From CAYOOT01 sp964405665 (GTDB lineage: Bacteria; Bdellovibrionota_C; UBA2361; SZUA-149; CAZDWZ01), in contig CAYOOT010000063.1 of NCBI GenBank assembly GCA_964405665.1, positions 1-15,668 on the forward strand: a stretch of 15,668 nt of DNA, in the 5' to 3' direction. Below, piece by piece: positions 5,894 to 12,726 of this stretch; position 1 is the first letter of the stretch; each line of letters opens with the position of its first letter. Made by a program: the position numbers and the translations under genes. The notes beneath the pieces were generated by a model, which was not told where the DNA came from, did no database searches, and saw only the letters and a program-made list of their open reading frames with translations.

Positions 5894-7501
5894 TTACTTT
5901 AAACTTCTCAACACATGAAGTGCCTGTTCTGAATTGCCAATTGTGGCATCGAGAAAACATTGAGGAATGCTGTGAGAAAGTGCCTTGGCAGAAAAATTAT
6001 TGTTTGCTGCAACTATTTTTCTAATCTCTTTTTGATTATTATTGATTGGCACTTCATTTCTTTGAGAAATAAATTTAATAAAACGATAAGGCATTTTTAA
6101 TTTCTCGGCCAAATTACTAATTTTCAAACACTCTTCATCTCTGTTCAATGGCCAAAGAAGAATAACGGAGTGGCCCAATAAAATTTTATTTTCCATTAAA
6201 CCTAATGCTTTTTCCAAAAGCAGATCATGGACATTTTCTAAACTAGAGTTTGTTGCCCGGAATTGCTCATAGCTAATGATATTGCTTAAAGAAAGTTCTT
6301 TGATACTTCTGGCCAGGGTCATTGTTTGTTCTAGATTATTAGAATCAAGCACTATCAGATAGGGCAATTTAATTCCTAAAGCATAATTAAAAGCCAAGGA
6401 AAGATTGTTTGTTGATTGCATAATATCCATGCCTTGTTCCGAAAAACCAAGGCAGGCTCTTCTTGTTGCTTCTGCTATTTTATAAAAAGTTAAAAGATTG
6501 GCATCAAAATGCTCTCTGAAACGAAAAATCAAATAATCTTCAAACTCTTTGGCAATCACTTTGAAACCTCTGGTTTCCAAATCGCTGATTAATGATGCCC
6601 AGTCCATCAGCAAATCATTGATCCTGATATTTTGATTCCGCCTGGGGCGGCCCCAAATTACAAAATTTTTTTCTTCTTCTGTTCCGGCAATTGCTGTGAT
6701 TTTAGAAATATGTTGTAGAGATAATGTAGAGTGACAGTCAATAACGCTGCCCTGCTTTAACCTAGAAATTAAAAAATCTTCTTTATTTTGAAGAAAATAT
6801 TGTAAATAAGCTTTTATTTCTTGCAGAGCGGTCTGTGAAAACTGATCTAAATAACTTCCTTCTGTAAGAATAAACGTTTTTAGAGATCTTAAATAATTAT
6901 TCTCTAATGATTGTCGGAATGAAGAAAAATGGCTAAAAGATCGATATAGTTTTTTATGAATTTCTGCCAATTGAAAAGTATAAATTTTATCGGCCAAGTT
7001 AAAAATCGTTTTCCGGGAAATTGTTCTTTGTTCTTCCAATACAAAATCAAGACTTTCTTCTTTCTTAATTCTGCGCATGACAATCACTACATCATCGGCT
7101 CCTTGAGGCGGTTGGAACGGATTTAAATCCAGGGCCGTTTTTTCAGAAATCCACTCCGGATGATCTTCCTGCCAACGCAATAATCTTAAACCTAAATATA
7201 CTTTGTCCGCCAAGAAAGAATTATCCAAGATTTCTTCACAAGCGGCTTTCCAGCGATAATGAAACAATTCACGTAAAGTTACACTTTTGATGGTTCTTTG
7301 CGGTAGGTGATTTAATTTTAAAAATTTATAAACAATTTCCTTACCCAAAACGATCCAATATTTTTCAGTTTCAATAATTTTTTCTTTTTTAAAACCAAGA
7401 GGATAAAAAGAAGAACTTTCTAACCACTGAGTGAACTGAATGGAATAGTTGTAAGTTTTAGTAAGGGAGTCCGGATTTTTAAGTTTCAGCTGATCTGGCA
7501 T
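5894..7501 (-). CDS. Catalytically degenerate APH-like/P-loop kinase fusion (probable double pseudokinase)
   Basis: Numbering is from the ATG at 7501 (535 residues); a TTG at 7546 would add 15. The layout matches two-domain proteins with an aminoglycoside-phosphotransferase-like kinase (COG2187) followed by a P-loop kinase (COG0645). Domain 1 shows VYKFLK (57-62), VYLGLRLL (101-108), VIVMRRI (139-145), a GSVIDCHSTLSLQHI block (251-265) and MDWASLISDLETRG (299-312). The family has CHGDLHLEHI and a later DCIEF metal site. Here HGD is His257-Ser-Thr259, so the catalytic Asp is lost, and the metal site reads VIWGRPRR (281-288). Domain 2 begins PYLIVL (380-385). The segment aligned with the P-loop GLPGTGKST is SNNLEQTMT (387-395), with Thr393 in place of Lys. 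The expected VILDA strand reads VILLW (446-450). The frame is open throughout with normal composition, so it looks like a maintained gene, not a decaying one. It is divergent from the SNF2 gene. A role as scaffold or regulator is a guess. Confidence 0.72.
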   Translation of the reverse strand: MPDQLKLKNPDSLTKTYNYSIQFTQWLESSSFYPLGFKKEKIIETEKYWIVLGKEIVYKFLKLNHLPQRTIKSVTLRELFHYRWKAACEEILDNSFLADKVYLGLRLLRWQEDHPEWISEKTALDLNPFQPPQGADDVVIVMRRIKKEESLDFVLEEQRTISRKTIFNLADKIYTFQLAEIHKKLYRSFSHFSSFRQSLENNYLRSLKTFILTEGSYLDQFSQTALQEIKAYLQYFLQNKEDFLISRLKQGSVIDCHSTLSLQHISKITAIAGTEEEKNFVIWGRPRRNQNIRINDLLMDWASLISDLETRGFKVIAKEFEDYLIFRFREHFDANLLTFYKIAEATRRACLGFSEQGMDIMQSTNNLSLAFNYALGIKLPYLIVLDSNNLEQTMTLARSIKELSLSNIISYEQFRATNSSLENVHDLLLEKALGLMENKILLGHSVILLWPLNRDEECLKISNLAEKLKMPYRFIKFISQRNEVPINNNQKEIRKIVAANNNFSAKALSHSIPQCFLDATIGNSEQALHVLRSLK

Positions 7502-7853
7502 TTCGTTTCTTATCTCTTCAACCAAAGAATACAACAAAACAAACAATCCAACATTAGAAAAGTTGTTTATTATTGATTAGCTCATTTCCACGGGTTTAAA
7601 AGTAGAGACGAGATTACTCTTGGATTTCAATAATATTTTTGTCTGGTGAACTGACGTTGATCTAAGGAAGAACAGCTTAAGATTGGCCGTTTCATTTTAT
7701 CGCAAAAAAGTGTATTGTATTTGCACAAAATTGTTGACTATACTCCTCGTAAATTAGGGTTGATGATTACTAAAAAATCAGCTTGAGGAAGTATTTGAGC
7801 CTTATTTTTTAGGGCGGACTTATGTCCACCCTGCATAGAGATTATTTTAAATT
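7502..7853. promoter_or_regulatory. Divergent intergenic region between the pseudokinase-like gene and the SNF2 gene
   Basis: This 352-bp gap lies between divergent starts. A good candidate sigma-70 promoter for the SNF2 gene is TTGTAT at 7715-7720 and TATACT at 7739-7744, spaced by 18 bp, giving a leader of about 100 nt that contains the hairpin at 7811-7832. I see no reading frame of interest and no convincing promoter for the minus strand, though AT-rich stretches at 7555-7635 would be the place for one. Confidence 0.4.
7811..7832. repeat. Palindromic hairpin in the SNF2 gene leader
   Basis: AGGG-c-GGAC, TTAT loop, GTCC-a-CCCT: eight paired bases with one internal mismatch (7815 against 7828). 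It sits 21 bp before the SNF2 start codon, downstream of the predicted promoter, and is preceded by a T-rich run. The GGGCGGACTT core resembles the ends of the mobile element at 11835-12016, so it may be a REP-like relic. A leader structure affecting translation is an alternative. No T-run follows it, which argues against an intrinsic terminator. Confidence 0.5.
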
Positions 7854-10800
7854 ATGTATTTTTTTCAGGCCGTTTGGAGTATTCAAGGTAACTTATTTCT
7901 TTGGGCAGAAACACCGCTTAGCAATAAAGGAGAAACTGATTCTTCCGATCTTCCTTCTGCCGTAAGCGAAGAAAAATTAACTGAGATTTTAAAAGAATTG
8001 GATGTTGATTTTTCAAAAATAGAAAAAATTTATTTAAAAATCCCTTTAATCGAAAACCAAGTTTTACTTTCCTCAAAAGTATCAAATAATCTATTGGCTC
8101 TTGAAAACAAATCTAAACAGGAAATCCCAATTAAAGAATTCTCTGTCCCGGCAGCCGTTTTATCTCCGCTTGATGCCATAAATTTTCTTACTTCATTTAT
8201 TCAAAATGATAATCTGCCTGCGCGGATTGATAAGACCGTAACTTATTGGAGAGAATTAAGTAAGTTTGTTCTAGAGCTACTCACTAAAGGTTATTTCCTT
8301 CCGGGAATGAATAAAATAAATGGCAAGTTTTTTTCTTCTTGGAATTTTTTGACAACACTGGGAAGCTTTGAAGAAAAATTTCAAATCTTAAAAGAATCCA
8401 TGCCTGAGGCCTGTTTATCTTTAGCAAAAAATATTGAAAGCAATAATAATACTAAAGAAGAAATATTATCCTCATTCATCAACACCATTGGTGAGAGTTT
8501 AATTAGAATTTTTCTAAAACGTTTTGACCCATTTCAGGGCGTACTGGAATTAAGAAACGATACAAAAACTCTCATTCCCAGACTTTGGTTTCAGTCCTTA
8601 GCCTTGGAAGATTCATCTCTGCAAATCAGTAATTTTGAATTAACCAAATTAGAGCAGCGTTTAAAAACTTGGGCTAACAAATACTATCAATCGGAACTCA
8701 AATACAGTCCACAAACAGCATTTCGTTTAATTTCTCCTGAAGAAAAGTCTCCGGAAAATCCTTGGATATTGGAGTTGGGATTAAGACCCATTGGAGAACA
8801 GGAACATTTTATTTCCGCAAAAGAAATTTGGGAAGCGAGTCCAAATATTGGAGTTTTTGCAAATTTTCAGGAAGAAGATTTAGAAAATTTTTTCTTAAAA
8901 GATTTGGGGAAAGCTTTAAAAGTTTCTCCGCTTTTAGCAAGAGCACTGGAAGAAAGTTTTCCCACAAAAATCATGCTCAACCTGGAAGAGGCTTATGATT
9001 TTTTAAAGAAACAAGCTCCCGCTTTGGAGCAGATCGGATTTAGCGTTGTTGTCCCTTCCTGGTGGACGAAATCCAGAAAACAAATTGGTATTAAAGTAAA
9101 TATTGATTCTGGTGATGATCTGAATAAAACTAAAATCTCTTCTGCTTTATTAGGAAGCACAGAGTTACTGGAATTTTCCTGGCAAGCAGTTTTAGGTGGT
9201 CAAGATATTTCCAAAGAAGATTTCTTAAAATTAGTCGCCCAAAACGTTCCTTTACAAAATATTAACGGGGAATGGATTGAACTGGATCAAAAGAAAATCT
9301 CTTCGACACTAAATTTCTTAAAATCAATTGAAAACAAAAAGAAAATCTCTTTTTTCGAAGCTTTAAAAATCGGCTTGGATAGTAATGAAGATGATATTTT
9401 ACCGGTAGTTGGACTTTCCGCTTCCGGTTGGATTAAGCAGATTCTTGACGGCAACCAATTAAATTTGAATTTACCGGAAATGCCTAAAGACTTTCATGGT
9501 ACATTAAGACCCTATCAACAACTGGGAGTGGCCTGGCTTTGTTCTCGTTTAAATATCGGCATCGGTTGTTGTTTGGCTGATGATATGGGATTGGGGAAAA
9601 CCGTACAATTTTTAAATTTCCTGCTTTATAAAAAAGAATTCAGCTCAGAAGAAGAATCTCTTCCGATATTATTAGTTGTTCCGATGTCCATCCTAATGAA
9701 TTGGGAACAAGAAGCAAAACGTTTTACACCTTCTTTAAAAGTATATCTCCATCATGGTTCTCAAAGATTAAGCGGAAAATCATTTTTAAATGAAGCACAA
9801 GATGCAGATATTATTATTACTACGTATAATCTTGCTTACCGCGATGAAACTCTTTTTACCAATATCAAGCTTTCCGGAATTGTGCTGGATGAAGCACAAA
9901 ATATTAAAAACATAGAAACCAAACAAAGCCAAGCGATTCGCCGTTTATGCCAACAAAACTTAAATAACGATCGTTCTCTTCCCTTTAAACGACTGGCCCT
10001 AACCGGAACTCCATTAGAAAATCATTTGGAAGAAATTTGGTCCATTTTTGATTTTCTCAATCCCGGCCTTTTAGGCACCTATAATGATTTTAAAACAAGA
10101 TTTGCTGTCCCTATTGAAAAATTCCGTGATAAAGAACGGGCAGCGGCTCTTTCTAAATTGCTTCAACCATTTATTTTAAGAAGACTTAAAAGTGATCCGG
10201 AAATAATTTCTGATTTACCGGAAAAAATTGAAATGGAAGTTCCGATACCACTTACTCCGGAGCAAGCATCCTTGTATCAAATCGCCCTGGATGAAATCAT
10301 GCCTCAATTGGAAGCGGCAACAGGAATACACCGTAAAGGGTTGGTGCTTTCCACCATTACAAAACTTAAACAAATTTGTATTCATCCGGCATTATTTCTT
10401 AAAGACGGAAGTCCCCTAGCTGGCCGTTCTCATAAAATATCTCGCTTAGAACAACTTTTGGAAGAAGTAGTAGAACGAGGAGATAAAGTTTTAATCTTTA
10501 CACAATTTGCGCAATTTGGACATTTGCTACAGCCATATTTACAAGAAAAATTAAATTTAGAAGTTTTATTTTTTCATGGAGGATTAAATAGAACTAAACG
10601 TGATACCTTGGTACAAAAATTTCAGGAAAAATCAGGTCCGCCGGTGATGATTCTTTCTTTGAAAGCCGGTGGATTTGGACTAAATCTAACTGAGGCCAAT
10701 CAAATAGTACACTTAGATCAATGGTGGAACCCGGCAGTAGAGGCTCAGGCCACCGATCGGGCCTATCGAATTGGTCAAAAAAGAAATGTTCAGGTAAGAA

Positions 10801-10970
10801 AATTAATCTGCCAAGGAACTCTTGAAGAAAAAATTTCAGCTATTCAAAAAAATAAAGTTGATTTAGCACAGCAAATTGTTTTAGCAAGCAAACAAGAATT
10901 AACTCAGTTATCAACCGATGATTTAAAATCATTACTGGAATTAACTAATACTTTGGGATTACAGGAATAA
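7854..10970 (+). CDS. SNF2-family DEAD/DEAH-box helicase with DUF3670-like region
   Basis: This is a 1038-residue ATP-dependent DNA translocase of the bacterial SNF2 type. The N-terminal 500 or so residues carry the SNF2-associated DUF3670-like block at about 362-404 (SFPTKIMLNLEEAYDFLKKQ, then GFSVVVPSWW). The motor begins with the LRPYQQLGVAWL motif near 551. Walker A is DDMGLGKT near 575-582, the DEAQ box (motif II) is at 679-682, and motif III LTGTPLEN starts near 716. The second lobe has LRRLKSD, VLIFTQFAQF, FFHGGL, MILSLKAGGFGLNLTEANQI, WWNP and DRAYRIGQ (ending near 975). All ATPase and helicase motifs are intact. The next gene starts 1 bp after its stop and encodes the SWIM-type partner usually found beside such helicases, but in altered form. 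The Shine-Dalgarno is weak. Family members are thought to remodel DNA-protein complexes or help repair; the specific job is not known. Confidence 0.93.
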   Translation: MYFFQAVWSIQGNLFLWAETPLSNKGETDSSDLPSAVSEEKLTEILKELDVDFSKIEKIYLKIPLIENQVLLSSKVSNNLLALENKSKQEIPIKEFSVPAAVLSPLDAINFLTSFIQNDNLPARIDKTVTYWRELSKFVLELLTKGYFLPGMNKINGKFFSSWNFLTTLGSFEEKFQILKESMPEACLSLAKNIESNNNTKEEILSSFINTIGESLIRIFLKRFDPFQGVLELRNDTKTLIPRLWFQSLALEDSSLQISNFELTKLEQRLKTWANKYYQSELKYSPQTAFRLISPEEKSPENPWILELGLRPIGEQEHFISAKEIWEASPNIGVFANFQEEDLENFFLKDLGKALKVSPLLARALEESFPTKIMLNLEEAYDFLKKQAPALEQIGFSVVVPSWWTKSRKQIGIKVNIDSGDDLNKTKISSALLGSTELLEFSWQAVLGGQDISKEDFLKLVAQNVPLQNINGEWIELDQKKISSTLNFLKSIENKKKISFFEALKIGLDSNEDDILPVVGLSASGWIKQILDGNQLNLNLPEMPKDFHGTLRPYQQLGVAWLCSRLNIGIGCCLADDMGLGKTVQFLNFLLYKKEFSSEEESLPILLVVPMSILMNWEQEAKRFTPSLKVYLHHGSQRLSGKSFLNEAQDADIIITTYNLAYRDETLFTNIKLSGIVLDEAQNIKNIETKQSQAIRRLCQQNLNNDRSLPFKRLALTGTPLENHLEEIWSIFDFLNPGLLGTYNDFKTRFAVPIEKFRDKERAAALSKLLQPFILRRLKSDPEIISDLPEKIEMEVPIPLTPEQASLYQIALDEIMPQLEAATGIHRKGLVLSTITKLKQICIHPALFLKDGSPLAGRSHKISRLEQLLEEVVERGDKVLIFTQFAQFGHLLQPYLQEKLNLEVLFFHGGLNRTKRDTLVQKFQEKSGPPVMILSLKAGGFGLNLTEANQIVHLDQWWNPAVEAQATDRAYRIGQKRNVQVRKLICQGTLEEKISAIQKNKVDLAQQIVLASKQELTQLSTDDLKSLLELTNTLGLQE

Positions 10971-10971
10971 A

Positions 10972-11769
10972 ATGACTTCGCTAACTCCAAAAACTGATAT
11001 CAATGAACGTCTACTTCTCCCCTTTGCTTCTAAAGGAATAGATTCCTTTTCCGAAGAAGCTCAACAGTTATTAAGAAAAAGAAAAATACTTGATTTCTAC
11101 ATTTTACCGGGAAAGGTGACAGCAAAAATTCAGGATGAAAATACAAAAATGCATCTATTGGAAGTACGTTTACAAGAAATAGAAAATGAAAAATGGACTG
11201 CATTGACAAAAAAACTGGCTCATAAAGCTATATTTACTTCTTACCTGCTTAATGGAGAAATATCGGAGGAAATTTGCGGTATCTTAGAAGAGCTAGAAAT
11301 ATTTCCCGCTTCTGCGAGCCAATATCAGTTATTTTACGATTATCAAGAAACAAACGAACTAAATCTTAATCTTACTTGTTTGCTGATTAAGCTTAGCGAA
11401 AAAATTCAAGAAGATCCTTTTTCTCTTTTTCTTCTTCGAGGTAAAGGCAAAGATGAAATTTTATTAGAAATAAAAAGACAAAGAGAATTTTTATTTAGAG
11501 GCAAAAGAATGGAAGAGGATAAAAAGACCATCCAGCATTCTAGATCTCTTGATTTAGATTCCAAGCAAATTGAAAATTTCTGGAAACATGGAAGTGAACT
11601 TTTGAACCTTTCTTATTCCCTAAGGGCAGATGATTTGCCAGCAGCAATTTTGAAAAGACTTGATTCCTTGCCTTTAAATGGTTTTGAAGAAGAAGCAGAT
11701 AAAATTCTGGAAGAGGCATATGCCTATATCACAACAAGAGCACAAGCCTACGGTTTGGGATTGAAATAA
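10972..11769 (+). CDS. SWIM-family SNF2 partner protein lacking the zinc ligands
   Basis: SNF2/DUF3670 helicases are commonly paired with a SWIM zinc-finger protein, and this 265-residue product follows that family's plan. It has an N-terminal LLRKRKILDFYILPGKVTAK segment (33-52, family form: G.V..l.i..G.i.A.V), WTALTKKLA (75-83), YLLNGEISEEI (91-101), FP near 111-112, and the conserved EDPFSLFLLRGKGKDEILLEI (147-167). Between them should be the CxC-x6-CxH finger. Here the same spacing reads Tyr122-x-Tyr124-x6-Asn131-x-Asn133, so none of the four ligands remains. Alignment used a family consensus recalled from memory. The C-terminal third is charged and helical with no known motif. AGGA at 10963-10966 is the ribosome binding site, overlapping the end of the SNF2 gene, so the pair is one operon. 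It probably still binds the helicase or DNA by a zinc-independent surface, which is inference. Confidence 0.72.
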   Translation: MTSLTPKTDINERLLLPFASKGIDSFSEEAQQLLRKRKILDFYILPGKVTAKIQDENTKMHLLEVRLQEIENEKWTALTKKLAHKAIFTSYLLNGEISEEICGILEELEIFPASASQYQLFYDYQETNELNLNLTCLLIKLSEKIQEDPFSLFLLRGKGKDEILLEIKRQREFLFRGKRMEEDKKTIQHSRSLDLDSKQIENFWKHGSELLNLSYSLRADDLPAAILKRLDSLPLNGFEEEADKILEEAYAYITTRAQAYGLGLK

Positions 11770-11804
11770 TTGGGGACTTTAATTCGATTATCTCCAAATA
11801 TTTT
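11770..11804 (+). terminator. Possible intrinsic terminator after the SNF2 operon
   Basis: TTGGGGA at 11770-11776 can pair with TCTCCAA at 11791-11797 (seven pairs, one G-U) across a 14-nt loop, followed by ATATTTTT. It begins right at the stop codon of the SWIM-type gene. The large loop and interrupted T-run make it weak. Confidence 0.35.
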
Positions 11805-11834
11805 TAGTATGGCAGAATAAAAGTTTGGTATTAA

Positions 11835-12016
11835 GCGGACTAAAGGGCATCGCTAAAAATTAGGTAGAATAATTGTTTGGGATGTTTAAATTACGAAAAT
11901 TTAATTTGTAGGGGCACCCTTTATGGGTGCCCCTACATTGTTAATAGCCAAAATAAAATATTTGTAAGAAACAGATGTTTGTTTTGTTTAATTTTTAGAG
12001 ATGCCCTAAAGTCCGC
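11835..12016. mobile_element. MITE-like non-autonomous element, copy 1 (182 bp)
   Basis: The element has 28-bp terminal inverted repeats: 11835-11862 (starts GCGGACTAAAGGGCATC) and 11989-12016 (reverse complement starts GCGGACTTTAGGGCATC), with three mismatches. Its interior is AT-rich apart from a perfect central hairpin at 11908-11936. A second, inverted copy begins near 15571, which shows that it is a dispersed repeat. It codes for nothing convincing and would need a transposase from elsewhere. No clear target-site duplication is visible at the chosen ends; similarity of the right flank (GCGCTCCG) to sequence at 15371-15378 suggests the right end may reach about 12021. It lies between convergent genes. 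Confidence 0.75.
11908..11936. repeat. Perfect 12-bp-stem hairpin at the MITE centre
   Basis: GTAGGGGCACCC pairs perfectly with GGGTGCCCCTAC around a 5-nt TTTAT loop. Its GC-rich arms contrast strongly with the surrounding AT-rich sequence. Between convergent genes it would form a strong stem in either transcript and could block read-through. The copy at the right edge has the same hairpin position with CACCC changed to CAGCC in the visible arm. Confidence 0.85.
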
Positions 12017-12069
12017 GCTCCGTACATTTTATACTTTTAATTACGTATACGGAAATTCCAAATAATTAA

Positions 12070-12720
12070 TTATTCGCCGCCATCCTCATACAGTTGCGCA
12101 TACTCAATATCCAGAGCATCATATTGATTTTTTATTTCCAGATATTTTTTATTTAAAAGTTCAATTTCCGATTGAAAATAGCGTGCTTTTTGGTCGGCTT
12201 TTGCGGTTTGGGTAGACAAATTATCAATTAAACTTTTGCTTCCTTCAATTTTTGCTAATGATTCAGAAACATTTTTTACTACATTTTGTAATTCTTGTTT
12301 ATACCAGGCATTTTGATTGCTAATGTCTGTTTCTTGCGCCTTTAATAAATCTATTTCTTTCTGTGAATCAATCTGAGACATTTCTAATTCTTGATTAACT
12401 TCCGCAACATCCTTTAAGTTAGTTTCAGTTTTGTTTATTTCATTTTCTACAGTTTGTATTTTTAGTTTTTTTGCAGCTAATTGCTCCTTCAATTCTGTCA
12501 CTTGTTTATTAAGTTCTTGATAATACAGAGGATCAACTAGTCCCAATACAAAAACAGCAATTTCTTTTAAAATATTCCTTCTCTCCAACACCAACTTATC
12601 CAGACTCTCAATACTCTCTTGATATGAATCTTGGGGACTACTTAGTTTATAAATAAACAAAAAATAAGCAATTATTGTTCCAAAAACAAAAATGACAGCT
12701 GGAATAATAATAAAAATCAT
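12070..12720 (-). CDS. Membrane-anchored coiled-coil protein
   Basis: I do not recognise a family. The 216-residue product has one N-terminal membrane segment (about 2-25, MIFIIIPAVIFVFGTIIAYF and onward), a short hydrophobic helix near 54-66, and then a continuous coiled coil from about 67 to 207 rich in Glu, Gln, Lys and Asn, with leucine or isoleucine in heptad positions. It ends in an acidic tail (YEDGGE). No enzymatic motif is visible. The ribosome binding site AGAGGA overlaps the TAG stop of the VWA gene 6 bp upstream, so the two are translationally coupled and probably work together. The most likely role is a structural or bridging partner of the VWA protein at the inner membrane; that is inferred from context only. 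Confidence 0.8.
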   Translation of the reverse strand: MIFIIIPAVIFVFGTIIAYFLFIYKLSSPQDSYQESIESLDKLVLERRNILKEIAVFVLGLVDPLYYQELNKQVTELKEQLAAKKLKIQTVENEINKTETNLKDVAEVNQELEMSQIDSQKEIDLLKAQETDISNQNAWYKQELQNVVKNVSESLAKIEGSKSLIDNLSTQTAKADQKARYFQSEIELLNKKYLEIKNQYDALDIEYAQLYEDGGE

Positions 12721-12726
12721 AGTCCT

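Noticed and set aside
11877..12065. Plus-strand 62-residue open frame
   Set aside because: It runs through the MITE and its hairpin, has Cys/Tyr/Arg-rich translation of low plausibility and no ribosome binding site.
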